Assembly: GCA_951804985.1 (NCBI GenBank)
Contig: OX638132.1
Coordinates: 88,788,696 to 88,852,695 of the forward strand
Direction of reading: 5' to 3'
Length of the DNA stretch: 64,000 bases
From: Dryomyza anilis
Taxonomy: Eukaryota; Arthropoda; Insecta; Diptera; Dryomyzidae
Shown: positions 26,901-35,990 of the stretch, piece by piece
How positions within the stretch are numbered: the stretch's first letter is position 1
Layout of the letters: every line of letters starts with the position of its first letter
Notes under the pieces: generated by a model
Told to the model about the DNA's origin: nothing
Seen by the model: only the letters and a program-made list of their open reading frames with translations
Databases searched by the model: none
Program-made: the position numbers and the translations under genes

Positions 26901-29900
26901 ATATACGCCTAATTTTGTGTTTTAATCGAAGTTTTAATGATATATTGATCGGATACATTAGAAAAATGCTATTATAAGTTATGACATTCTTAATTTTGTA
27001 TGAAGTAAATGCAGAATTGAGACTGAAAATAGTTTTGTATCTTCTTTTAAATTCATTTTATAAGAGGTATTCGAAAATGTAGATAGGCGGTTTTGCAGTA
27101 CCAATATTCTTTTATTGTATTAATTTAAACATGTTTGGGGCATATGTTTCATTATACGTGTCATAACAATTTATTTTACTATGGGAATATAATTATTTAA
27201 TTTATAAAATACAAATATATTTTTACTAAAATTCGTCTATAACTCATTTAAACTATCAAAAGAAGTGATACAAAAGTTATATTAAAAAAAAAGTATATAT
27301 ACAAGTTTTATTATAATTTATGTTTCACTTAATCAACAACATATTTGAAACGTAATCACATATTTAAATAAAAATCTGCATGTTTTGTAGAAAAAAAACC
27401 CCCCTGTTTGTAACTTCCTTGAATTTCTTGATAATTTTAAGTGTAAAAAACATAAATAAAATAGCTGATAAGTAATATAGTATTTAACAATGTGCTTAGT
27501 TTATGTCAGGTAAACAACAATAGTTGCAATGTGTGCATTTCGAAAGGTGTTTCACGTTAGCTGAAATCAATTTCATTTCATTCCATTTGTTCAATTTATC
27601 TAATCAATTTGTGGCACGCTTTATTTCAATATTTGCTCAACCGAAAAGGTGCCTTTTCAATATAGATATATGTTTTTTTTTAAATAAATATCTTTCAAAA
27701 TAAATATGAAATGATTAAAATATATAATTTTACTGTAGACGATTTAAATTTTAATACATAAAAAATGAATTGATTAAAATACATGAAAAATAAAAGACAA
27801 TAGTTTATGAATTCAAGTTTAATATTTAAACCGAATGTATGTTTGAAAACTGAATCAGACACAAATAGTTTTAATTTGGCATTGAAAAATTTAGTTCTTA
27901 AACAATTCGATTTTGTTCGAATACAACAATATATCGTAGTTGTAGAACTAAAAGTCACCAAATACATGTTTATGAAAATCTTAATTTTTAACTTTATTGG
28001 TAATTATTACAAAAAATAATTGATACATTTTTAAAGTTGAAATACCATATGATAGATTCACATTTTCTTATCATTTGGTACAAATATTCAGCTCATCGAT
28101 CGTAAATTGAAAGATATATAAAGGTTTTTGTAAAGGAACAATTGGCATTTTGAAAATGTAATTGGTGACTTTTAGTTCTTAAACAACGATATATCAGTCT
28201 GAGTAATTTTAGAATCCTTATTACTATATGTATTTTAAGTAATCTATCTTAAAACTTATGTCTTCATATTGGGTTATTACATAAAAAAACATGCCCCAAA
28301 TAACTAACTATAACAAATGCGCTTAACTCAAAAATCAGTTTGTACACTAATTATAAATGTTTGTCTGGTGGTTCGTTCATGTGTTATGTGTTTGCCTGGT
28401 ATTGTTAATGCAAAAGGTTAACGTTTGGCCTTCCAACATGCGTAATGATGATGTTGTTGCTACTACTACTGCTAAATATTTATTTTGGTAACTGCTTAAA
28501 TTACGCAGAATGACAGAAAACATTTGAGATGTATTATTTTAAAGTTAATTAAAAGTCTTAACAATATTTCGACGTTGTCGAAGTAAATCTAACCAAATAA
28601 AATGTTTACAAACAATTATTTCTAAAGATTATTTATATTATAAAAACCAGTTTATAATTTTTAAAACTTGGTATGCCATGCGAATGACAAACATATTCTA
28701 ATCAATGCATACCAATATTAGACTCATCTATTAGAAGCTGTCAAGAGATAAAAAGATTTCTTTAAATCTTTTATTGAAATTATAACGACGATTTAATTGA
28801 GCATGAAAATACTGAATAAAGGTGGTTATAGACTGAATTACAGTGCATATAATGACTTAAATTCTGTTTTTACAAAATTATTAAGTTTTAAACAGAGTAA
28901 TTAAGTGTATGTAATTTGTTTAACCTTTGTGTCTACACGAGATTTGCTGTATAAAACTTATTATATGCTGAATAAAGCTGTGTAAATGCTGTATAAAGGT
29001 TTTTAACATGTAAAAAGGGGTATAATATAATAAAAAATATAAATAACTAACATTAAAACATAAAAATGCTTTTTTTACATAATTATATTGCATTCTAAGT
29101 GCCTGTAAATGATGTGTTTCTAATACTATAATTGCAAAAAAAAAAAGAAATACCACAGAACAGATATAAAGCCCCCCTTGGCACCAATAATAAGAAGTAA
29201 GCAGTACATAAAACCATGTAACCATTAGTTAGTTAGGCTAGTAGCTGCTTTGGCCAGCATGATGATGAACCCACGTTCTACTTGGTCTGGCATCGCATCG
29301 CGTTGACGTTTTGCTAGACGTGCCACAAAGAAAAACCAAGTAAGCAGAACCAACAAGTACAAAAATGTCATAGACCTCAACAAAAAAATATAAGAAGTAC
29401 ATAAAATAAAAATTAAAAAATTATATATATATAATTATATATATATATATATATATATATGAATAAATATTTAAAAAAAAAATGAAATATTATAAATGAA
29501 ACAAAATAAAATGAAAAATAAAAAAAAAACAAAAAAAAAATAAAATAATAAAATTATTAAATAAATGTAAAGAAAAAAGCATTAAAAAAAATGGAATTAA
29601 TAAATTATTATCGAAAAAAATATATATTATAGAAAATTAAATAAAATTAAGTAAATAAATAAAAAAGAATTATAAGTATAAAAAATTATAAATGAAATAA
29701 AAAAAAATTAAAAAAAAATGAATTAGCTAAATACACAAAAAAAACACACAAACTGGTTCAACAAAAAACTAAACACACAAAAAAAGTAATAACTACAAAA
29801 TACAACATATAAATAAAAAAAATACAAACTTTGCAAATGTTTCCCACAATATGTTTCCCACAAATGTTTCCCACAATAACTAAAGCAAACCGAGAGACCA

Positions 29901-32900
29901 ACATGAAATTTTTATAATACATATATATTTCCTGCTTTGTTTTGACTTTAGCCTTGATTATCGCATGTTATGTTTTAAAATAACGATCAGCACAACAGCA
30001 GGCAGTCAAGTCAAAAGCAACGAAAAAAAAATCATTTTAAAAAACTCTAAAAAAAAACTAAAACACTTTCGAAGAACTTGCAGAGCTCTACAATAAAAGA
30101 GTTGCTGCAGCTGTGGGTGCTTTCAAGTTAAGCTCTTTATCATTAAGACGGCCACGTTATATCCCCACCACCCCCGCGACACCTTTGACAACCTTAAATA
30201 ACAGCTTTGGCTCATATGTTAAAATTAACATCAGTCTTACTTAGCTTCCACACACAATCCACAGCAATATAGATATGTAGTTGCCTTGGCTTGGAGCATA
30301 GCATGTGGAAGCTCTTTATGTCTCCAATTTGTTGGAATTGTTTTTGTTGTGGTTAATATCTTGACTATACGACAAGTTCATCCATCCTCCATCCATCCAT
30401 TCGTTCATTCGATTCGCTTCGGATTCGTTTGAGTTGCAAATGCAAATCACACTTGGAGAGGCAACAAAACAGAGGTCGTTCGGTCGGGTCTCCACATCCA
30501 CACACCACTATAACATTGTGAGCGTACAATTTATCTTTTGTGGATCGAAGAGCGAACACATTGCTGCGCTCATTTTGATGATTAATGCCTACCCAACAAT
30601 CTGTTGGATACGTGAATGAAAGCACAACTTGGAAAAGAACGTTCTCTGGGCAGTAGCGCAATTGGGGCCCCAACACTTAACATGTTGTGCATTGTGCATA
30701 TTGCTGACGAGATACTGTTATCGGTATAAAAAAAATTAAATAGTGCAACCTAGGAAAAAAAAATCCAAACCTTAAAGCCTTCATATCGATTTTTCTAAAA
30801 ATGTTACTTTTCGTCAATATTTTCAATATCTTCAACGAAAAAAACAAAATCTTTTAAATAAAAACAATACCTTATGAATTTAATTATAATTGTAACGAAA
30901 TTTTTGGATTATTATTATTATTTTTTTTCCGTTTCATAGCTTTTTAAAACCCATTTAACCAGCAACATAATACAGAAACCGGTTATATCGAATTTAGAAT
31001 TTTTGTAGAACGTTTTCAGTTTTAAAAATTAAACTGATCTCAATTTCGGATACCATGTTACAACTATATAGGTGTCATCATAGAAGTTAATACAATCAAT
31101 AAATTTTTATAAAAAAAATCAAATTTTTCTAAAAAATATATATTTTCCATTTTCGTCTTAAAATTTGAAACATAATAATTTTCCACAGAAAACTGTTTGT
31201 TGTACTAATTTTCTGTGAAATCTTGAGAACATTATAATATTCGTCATTTTAGTAAAAATTAAGTATTCGTTTAAAAATGATATATACTTTTTTTTGTAAG
31301 ACAATTTTTATATAATAGTTTTCGTGTTTAATTTTTTTTTGCTTGTATCTCAATAGCTATAGGAAGGATTAGTACCAAAATTTGACACAAAATGAATTCG
31401 AATATCAGAATTTCGATGGTATTAAAAACTCAATTTGAACATATCTCGAGTTATGTTGTTAATTCATATTTCCACAGATTTATTTTTTACTTTTTAAATG
31501 AAGTATTTGATAAGTTTTATATCTCAAAAAAAATTAATTTTTTTATGATATGTAAAATATAAATTCAATGATAATCTCATCATCGTACAATGCAAGTTAC
31601 ACGAGTCGTTGAATCGACAAGTGTTTGTTCCAAACGTTAACTAAAACATTGCATTTAAGGCTAATAAATGCAGTATTTATCAGAAGTAATGAATGAGTTT
31701 ATGCGGACTAATTAATTGTATAATTATGAAGTGTTTTATGAAAACAATTATAGTATTTATGACAAATAAATACTGATAATTTGAAGTAATTGCAAAAAAC
31801 CGTTATTATTTTTGGCAAACTATATAAAATTAAAAGTATTTTTTAGAAAAATAGGTACTCACTACAAATATTCTTCGTTTTTGTGCATTTAGTAGAAACA
31901 ATGAGTACCACCTACAAACATTCGATTGTTTGCGATTACCATTTTATGAAAAACTTAAATTTCGAGTTTGTTGATTAATATTATAAAAAATAATTGAGGC
32001 ATTTTTAAAGTTGAAATATCAATTGATAGATTAACATTTTCTTATCATGTCGTAAATTGAGATCATCGATAAAAAATCGACAGATATATACAGTTTTTTG
32101 TAAATGAATATTTGGCATTTTGAAAATGACTTTTAGTTCTACAACGACGATTTGCACATTCTGTGACGGATGACAATCATATCACAATTAAATGTCTCTT
32201 TGAATTAAAAAAAATATATATAGATTAGATTCTATACAAGGAAAATGATCGACAGTCTCTTTTGTGATCAAATCAATTCGCTCATATTATTTTGTCATTT
32301 TTAAATAAACACCTACAAATTTCTAAAACTAGATTAGATTTTATTAGATTTAGAAAAATTTTAGATTTCTATATGTGCTATAAATTGCAAAACAACAACA
32401 TGCGATTGTTTACAATTTATCGTAATAGTTGCATCGCTAATGCATGGAACAAAACGAATTAAATCGTCTGCATTGGCAACCCTAGTGCAGTATCAACATG
32501 CGAGAATTTCGCACATTAAAGAAACACGATGAAATAATAAAAAAAAAAAACAAAATAACCGGCCGGCAACATGCGAAAGTAAAACCAAAAATACATAAAA
32601 ACAAGTTCTCATCGTAAAAGGGGTGTTGAAGTGGGGGACATGTAGAGAATTAATCGATATACTGCAGAAGAAAAAAATCCACACGTGAAAAAGAGAGAAC
32701 GCAGTAAACGACTACAATAGAGAGCGCGGCAGAGCAAATTCAAAAAAGCAGCGCAAACTTATTCGATTTTGAATATTATTTTAGCTCTGTTGGCGTTGGA
32801 GAGGTAAAATAATGGAGGAGGTAGGGGTATGGTAAGTCTTAAAAGAGACAAAACGAATAATAGGCGGTTAGACAATTTTGAATTTTGCAGACAGCACAAA

Positions 32901-33062
32901 AAAGAAGAAATATTGTGACTAAAAAGAGCGCGAAAAATAAGCAAAACATTTTATATAAAGTTAAAAAAAGTAAATGCTGTATTTCTTTTTTAAACTTACC
33001 GCATATTTGTTGAGGAATCCTTCGTGAAAACCGCCAGTTGAATAATCTTCCAATTCAAACAT
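8435..33062 (-). CDS. jumu: Forkhead transcription factor jumeau (FoxN1/4 type)
   Basis: I assemble three coding exons: 33000-33062, 11260-13464 and 8435-8992. All junctions are GT..AG and phase 0, giving 941 residues; from memory the Drosophila protein is around 720, and low-complexity expansions account for the difference. The forkhead domain occupies about residues 490-583, from [17 protein letters not shown] through the recognition helix [19 protein letters not shown] to [11 protein letters not shown]. This wording, including the inserted Asn/Gly stretch before RKGCLWA, is that of the FoxN1/4 class, not FoxN2/3. A His-rich SHN repeat lies near 193-233, a strongly acidic segment near 613-680, and a poly-Gln tract near 857-896. 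The family acts as nuclear DNA-binding factors; in Drosophila jumu works in neural lineages, heart and haemocytes and modifies position-effect variegation. The start [15 protein letters not shown] has a good donor (GTAAGT) after it. Confidence 0.93.
9180..11230. repeat. Degenerate TTACTT/AATTAC repeat array with orientation switch
   Basis: This fills nearly all of jumu intron 2. From about 9180 to 10450 the words ATTACTT, TTTTTAATTACTTGTAATTA and AGTATCGAAAAGTATTTAGATTG recur. The last appears in varied form near 9331, 9482, 9687, 9846, 9957 and 10127, so spacing is irregular at about 110-205 bp. From about 10530 to 11230 the complementary words dominate (AGTAATC, GTAATTAAAAGTAATTGAG). The array is thus roughly head to head. 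It may be a foldback-type transposon or a locally expanded satellite. Confidence 0.7.
11260..13464 (-). CDS. jumu: jumu coding exon 2 (forkhead exon)
   Basis: 2205 bp, 735 codons, phase 0 at both ends. It opens after TTTATTTGCAG with [19 protein letters not shown] and closes at CTGCAG before GTATAT. If the intron were retained, the frame would add only nine residues before a stop at 11233. The forkhead domain is wholly inside this exon. Confidence 0.93.
13579..13682. mobile_element. Small hairpin element, 31-bp arms
   Basis: ATTCTATATAATTCGC..GGTGCTGATTTTGAC at 13579-13610 is the reverse complement of 13652-13682, with one extra base in the left arm. The loop of about 41 bp holds two GTAATTGAAAA words. 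It sits just inside the 3' part of jumu intron 1. Confidence 0.85.
14572..15183. mobile_element. 612-bp TIR element with ATGTCGAAA subterminal repeats
   Basis: The ends are GTACGATAAGTCGAAA and the reverse complement of GTACGATATGTCGAAA. Inside the left end the word TGTCGAAA (and TGTTGAAA) is repeated about six times; the right end has it in the opposite sense. There is no coding capacity. This is a non-autonomous DNA transposon. Confidence 0.75.
16150..16245. repeat. Short CCCGGGAT repeats
   Basis: The motif ATCCCGGG is repeated back to back at about 16213-16240, and looser copies (CCGAAAATACCGGGATTT, GATCCCGGGATC) precede it from about 16150. The units are themselves palindromic. The block is unusually G+C-rich for the region. 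Confidence 0.75.
17451..17766. mobile_element. TIR element with CACCCAGAAAAAAAT ends
   Basis: The left end is CACCCAGAAAAAAATTCC and the right end (TATTTTTTTCTGGGTG) is its complement. A second element with the same ends is at 37268-38121 in the jumu-sle spacer. The word ATTAAAATTTGTCAATAGGAC near the left end is shared by both. This copy is itself interrupted by a smaller MITE at 17582-17703. Confidence 0.8.
17582..17703. mobile_element. MITE nested in the CACCCAG element
   Basis: Ends are GGTGTGTGCGAATTCGACTA and its complement. The arms of about 42 bp continue as AATTGCTGACTAA.CTAAAT. A longer relative is at 18940-19132 and an inverted partial copy at 18431-18560. Confidence 0.85.
17850..18180. 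mobile_element. Long palindrome with about 150-bp arms and an inner MITE
   Basis: 17850-17998 and 18032-18180 are almost perfect reverse complements. The inner part (17941-18092) is bounded by GGCCCGATTTACATTGTAT and its complement and looks like a complete hairpin MITE. The outer arms (AAATTTTTAATATTGAAATT..TAGGGTG) are mirrored as well. The left arm of this palindrome is also the right arm of the inverted repeat at 17312-17880, so one sequence is present three times. Confidence 0.85.
18215..18420. mobile_element. ATATCGTCGTTG-family MITE, copy 1, truncated
   Basis: Starts ATATCGTCGTTGTGAACTAA and AAGTCACC, the terminal sequence of a family repeated across jumu intron 1. The body is recognisable to about 18420; the other inverted end is missing. 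Confidence 0.8.
18431..18560. mobile_element. Inverted partial copy of the GGTGTG MITE
   Basis: Matches the reverse complement of the internal part of the 18940-19132 copy (CCGTAATCAATCGA, TGCTGTCAT, CAATTTAGTTTG, TTACCGACAA). It abuts the truncated end of the previous element. Confidence 0.65.
18940..19132. mobile_element. GGTGTG MITE, second copy
   Basis: Ends GGGTGTGGCGAGTTCGACTA and complement, with AATTGCTGACTAAACTAAAT inside, as in the copy at 17582-17703. It is longer (193 bp) because it retains internal sequence deleted in the other copy. Confidence 0.85.
19595..19630. repeat. (GACA)n-like simple repeat
   Basis: Run of GACGGACGGACAGACAGACAG-type units within a more G+C-rich patch of jumu intron 1. 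Confidence 0.7.
20775..20935. repeat. Imperfect tandem duplication, unit about 80 bp
   Basis: Two diverged units follow one another. Each has AAGGTTTTT..TTAATG, then GAGAAATTCGA or ATAAATTCGA, then CGAAATAACT, then ATTGAGTTTT. The second unit abuts a MITE at 20941. Confidence 0.55.
20941..21200. mobile_element. ATATCGTCGTTG-family MITE, copy 2, both ends present
   Basis: Begins ATCGTCGTTGTAGAACTAAA and ends TTTTAGTTCTACAACGACGAT, its complement. About 260 bp, non-coding; it defines the full-length form of the family. Confidence 0.9.
22786..23008. mobile_element. ATATCGTCGTTG-family MITE, copy 3, left end lost
   Basis: Opposite orientation to copy 2. The body contains TTTCGAGTTTGTTGATTAAT, ATCATCGATTAAAAATTGAC and ends at GTTCTACAACGACTATAT. 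The other terminus is missing. Confidence 0.85.
24304..24534. mobile_element. ATATCGTCGTTG-family MITE, copy 4, internally deleted
   Basis: Both inverted ends are present (ATATCGTTGTTGTAGAACGA and CTTCTACAACGACGATAT). About 30 bp around the TTTCTTATCAT segment is missing compared with copies 3 and 5. Confidence 0.88.
24706..25132. mobile_element. hAT-type MITE with 8-bp target duplication
   Basis: Ends CATGGTTGAAGTATATACAG and its exact complement. It is flanked by CTTAAAGT at 24698-24705 and 25133-25140, a perfect 8-bp direct repeat, the hallmark of hAT insertion. 427 bp, no coding capacity. Two relatives, one nested in the other, are at 34.9-35.7 kb. Confidence 0.92.
26390..26412. repeat. 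(GTC)n simple repeat
   Basis: CGTCGTCGTCGACGTCGTTTAG, a short trinucleotide run within jumu intron 1. Confidence 0.6.
27931..28194. mobile_element. ATATCGTCGTTG-family MITE, copy 5, full length
   Basis: Left end ATATCGTAGTTGTAGAACTA, right end TTAGTTCTTAAACAACGATATAT; 264 bp. Internal words match copies 3, 4 and 6. Confidence 0.9.
28567..28793. mobile_element. Possible highly diverged copy of the same MITE family
   Basis: The left end TTTCGACGTTGTCGAAGTAA and right end AATTATAACGACGATTT fit the family at both tips and length, but the body has diverged greatly. Confidence 0.45.
29420..29880. repeat. (AT)n, A-rich tract and 14-bp tandem repeat
   Basis: An AT dinucleotide run at about 29420-29460 leads into about 370 bp of A-rich sequence. 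It ends in three copies of a 14-16 bp unit, ATGTTTCCCACAA, at about 29837-29878. Confidence 0.7.
31935..32151. mobile_element. ATATCGTCGTTG-family MITE, copy 6
   Basis: The body has TTTCGAGTTTGTTGATTAAT, TTTCTTATCATG and GATCATCGATAAAAAATCGA; the right end is TTTTAGTTCTACAACGACGA. The left inverted end is eroded. Confidence 0.85.
33000..33062 (-). CDS. jumu: jumu coding exon 1
   Basis: 63 bp: ATG to GCG, 21 residues ([20 protein letters not shown] + A), followed at once by the donor GTAAGT. Phase 0 joins it directly to exon 2 at 13464. The low A+T content and perfect donor separate it from its surroundings. Confidence 0.85.
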
Positions 33063-33700
33063 TTTGTGATTTATGATTATTCACAGCAGAATAATTTGTT
33101 GTTTTTATTAATTGTTGTAATTCTTATGCGACACGAACAAAAAACCAGAAAAATCTACTAATAACGGTCAATTGCACTGTTTTTGTTTGTTGTGTGTTTA
33201 AATAAATGGCCGTTAGGTTGAACAATAAAAAAATTACAGCAATTTTTTTTTATTTTTTTGTGTGTTTTTATTATTATCACTCACTTCATGTTTTTATAAG
33301 TTGTTGATTTTTTAAAGTTTTTTTTTTTTAGTTAATTTTGTATTTACTTTTATTGCAAATTTTTCGGCGCATTAATACAAAAGAAAAATAATCCACAAGC
33401 AATAACCAATAACTGCACAATCCAACTACACCAACCAACAACAACTACACGAACAAAACACGAGTCGAAATAAATGTTAAATGTTGCGAAGGTAGTAGTA
33501 ATGAAAAACGTGCGCAACACAACTTTTTTTTTGTTTGTTGCAATTTCCAAGGAAATACAAGTATTTATTTTCCTTTTCCAAAATCAAGTTCTTCTACCGC
33601 GCCAAATAACACAACAACCACATTTCATGTACGAATTTGGACTGAGGCCAGTGCGCAATGACAAACGACGAAGAGCAGGCCACGACTCTCACGCACACAC
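33063..33700 (-). promoter_or_regulatory. jumu: jumu 5' UTR and proximal upstream region
   Basis: Immediately upstream of the jumu start. A TCAGTC word on the minus strand near 33640-33645 fits the insect initiator consensus and would give a leader of about 580 nt; this is a guess from one motif. Confidence 0.35.
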
Positions 33701-33706
33701 ATGCAG

Positions 33707-33806
33707 GTCGGCGGGGTAGTTGGCAAATTCGAATGAGAGCACCGTTTCGAACTCGCTCTCCGAATTTCATGTAAAATTTGTTCGGAGTAGATCTACTCCA
33801 TTTCAC
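33707..33806. repeat. Duplicated block, copy near jumu
   Basis: GGCGGGGTAGTTGGCAAATT, then CGTTTCGAACTCG, AAAATTTGT and GGAGTAGATCTACTCCATTT recur in the same order at 35863-35990. The GGAGTAgaTCTACTCC part is a palindrome. Confidence 0.8.
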
Positions 33807-33910
33807 TGTAACTTCAGGGCTGAAGCTATTAGACTTACCCTGGCCCAGTGTCGCCAGGTATGTAGGAAAAATATGCCTTTGTCAATTTTTCATCGTTTTT
33901 GGGAATTGGT

Positions 33911-34012
33911 AATTACCACACGCAAAAATTACCACATGTCATATTTTTCTCTCATGTGAGAAAAAAATTACCACATGTACGATTTTTCTGTCATGTAGGA
34001 TAAAAGTTACCA
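33911..34012. repeat. About 40-bp tandem repeat, two and a half units
   Basis: Units read AAAAATTACCACATGTC.TATTTTTCT.TCATGTGAG and repeat imperfectly up to the start of the small ORF that follows. Confidence 0.7.
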
Positions 34013-34026
34013 AAAAAAATTCTGCC

Positions 34027-34521
34027 ATGTGCGAAACTGATGGTTTTCAAATTCTACCTGAAAATTCACAACATAAACAACGACAAGTGCCAAATGTTCT
34101 ATGCAAATTTTCAATTAGAAAAAAGAAATCTATGGCTCAAAATAAAAGAATATATGAAACGACTATGAAAGAGAATTTTATAAGAGTATATCCAACATCT
34201 ACGTAAGTTTTAATATTTTGATTATATACATATAAGTCTAATATAAAAAATATTTATAGAATGAGCAATGGAAATTGCTTAATTTGTGAATCGGCGGAAA
34301 ATACGTGTGTTTGTCGCTGAACATCTCAGAGGACAGAAGTTGCTGAGATATTAATTGACATGAATGCACAAAAAAGACCCGAAAACACAAATGAAAGCAC
34401 AGTTGTTTTGGGAGTAAAGGACTTCCACGAGTTAAGTGGCGAACTGATTGAATCATTTTGTAGTATGGATGACGAAAACCCATTAAAAAAGGCAAACAAT
34501 TGTGACGTATGTCAAAAATAA
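34027..34521 (+). CDS. Two-exon small ORF with one in-frame TGA, unrecognised
   Basis: Exon 1 is 34027-34202 (MCETDGFQILPENSQHK..YPTS) and ends at a strong donor, GTAAGTTTT. A 57-bp intron (34203-34259) ends TTTATAG. Exon 2 begins in phase, giving ..TMSNGNCLICESAENTCVCR and then TGA at 34318-34320. The same frame then stays open for 66 more codons (TSQRTEVAEILIDMN.. to ..NNCDVCQK) until TAA at 34519. CxxC pairs before the TGA and at the very end could bind metal. I recognise no family. It may be a short protein of about 78 residues, a readthrough product of about 145, or a decaying gene copy. The start is uncertain because repeats lie directly upstream. Confidence 0.45.
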
Positions 34522-34687
34522 TTTAAACATTTATTATTAATCAATTTAGAACAAAGATTTTCCAGGAAAGTTGGCTGCATGACTTCGTCAGCATGATTTG
34601 TGGCAGGCAGCAGTTTTAATTTTGAAATTTACAATTTCCTCCATATTCTTCAGCATCTCTGTAGCTATAGCTGCTTTGGTTAAGTTT

Positions 34688-34864
34688 GTTAATGGGTTGA
34701 ACTTTTAAATTTGCAAGGTAAATTATGAAAATTCCAACCAAAACAAATAAATTAATTAATGGCGTCTCCTATCTATCTTCCCAGCATATTAATGGGTTGA
34801 ACTTTTAATTTGCAAGGTAAATTATGAAAATTTCCACCAAAACAACTAAATTAATGGGTTGAAC
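34688..34864. repeat. Tandem repeat beginning TTAATGGGTTGAACTTTTAA
   Basis: Two units with TAATGGGTTGAACTTTTAA, TTTGCAAGGTAAATTATGAA and CCAAAACAA, plus the start of a third, run up to the hAT MITE. The third unit resumes after that element at about 35691 (GTTGAACTTTT), so the MITE landed in the array. Confidence 0.8.
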
Positions 34865-35690
34865 CATGGTGGAAATATTTACAGGTTAAGCCATCTTTCA
34901 AAATTCAGGCGCCATTTACTTTTTTTTTTTTTTGAAAACTGTTTGAAAGTCTCAACCATGGTTGAAGTATATACAGGTTAAGTCATCTCTAAAATTCAGG
35001 CGCCATTTACTTTTTTTTGAAAACTGTTTGAAAGTTTTAACATTTGTTTTCACAAAATTATCAAAATCTCAAAATTTTAACATCAACAAAACACAACATT
35101 TAAAACAGTTTTAAGATCTCCAGGACTTCAAAATGAACCAACGTGTATGTAGAATAAAAAATTTATTTGTGCAGTGAAATTTTAATAAAATAGTGAAAAT
35201 TAAGTGCAAAAAACATAACCTTTAAATAAATTTTAAAATGACAATTAATTGTTTTATTTTCAATATTTTTTTATTGACATTCTCAAAATTCTGCATGCCA
35301 ACTATCTGTCTAGATGAACTAACCTGTATATACTTCAACCATGGTCTCAACATTTGTTTTCGAACAATTTAAAACGACAATCAATGCTTTGTTTACAAAT
35401 TCACGAAAAAAAACAAAAACTTAAAATTTAGAAACCAACAAATCTCAACATTTAAATAAGTTTAAAGTTCTCTATGACTTCAACATGAACCACAGTGTAT
35501 TAAAAAAGTGAAATAGTTAATTTACGCAGTGGAATTTTAATTAAATAGTTTAATTTAAGTGCAAAAATCATATCTTTAAAATAAATTTCAAAATTTCAAT
35601 TAATTGTTTTATTTTCAATATTTTTCTTGTCGACATTCTGTATGCCAACTATCTGTCTAGATGAACTAACCTGTACATACTTTAACCATG
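34865..35690. mobile_element. hAT-type MITE, outer copy split by a second copy
   Basis: Starts CATGGTGGAAATATTTACAG and ends CTGTACATACTTTAACCATG. It is flanked by GGTTGAAC and CGTTGAAC (7 of 8 matching). A younger copy of the same family interrupts it at 34957-35343. Confidence 0.88.
34957..35343. mobile_element. hAT-type MITE, inner nested copy
   Basis: Ends CATGGTTGAAGTATATACAG and its complement. The 8-bp duplication GTCTCAAC is exact on both sides (34949-34956, 35344-35351). It matches the copy at 24706-25132 closely but is shorter by about 40 bp. Confidence 0.92.
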
Positions 35691-35862
35691 CGTTGAACTT
35701 TTTATCTTTAATTTTCAAAATAACGTGCAAAAACATTGAATTGGGTGTTGCCACTATGCAAATATTGTCGGTAATGCAGTATATCATTGAATTGGGTATT
35801 GCCACATGTAACTATTTATTATCGGCAATGTAGTGGTTGGCCCGACTCTCTCATTCTCTCTG

Positions 35863-35990
35863 GCGGGGTAGTTGGCAAATTCGTTTCGAACTCGTTCTCA
35901 GAATATCATATAAAATTTGTAAACAAACGGTTTTGAACTCAATACAGTGTTCTCATCCTACACCGATCGGAGTATATCTACTCCATTTTA
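35863..35990. repeat. Duplicated block, distal copy
   Basis: Second copy of the block at 33707-33806, with an insertion of about 45 bp (AACAAACGGTTTTGAACTC..) before GGAGTATATCTACTCCATTT. Confidence 0.8.

Larger units (their letters stand above)
13465..32999 (-). other. jumu: jumu intron 1, 19.5 kb, transposon-rich
   Basis: The donor CG-GTAAGT lies just below 33000 and the acceptor TTTGCAG is at 13465. No convincing alternative coding exon is seen. Less A+T-rich, more complex patches at about 19.2-20.5 kb and 30.1-30.7 kb are the best places to look for enhancers. The rest is repeats, listed separately, and unstructured A+T-rich DNA, notably 15.2-16.1, 21.2-22.7, 23.1-24.3, 25.2-27.9 and 29.0-31.9 kb. 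Confidence 0.8.
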
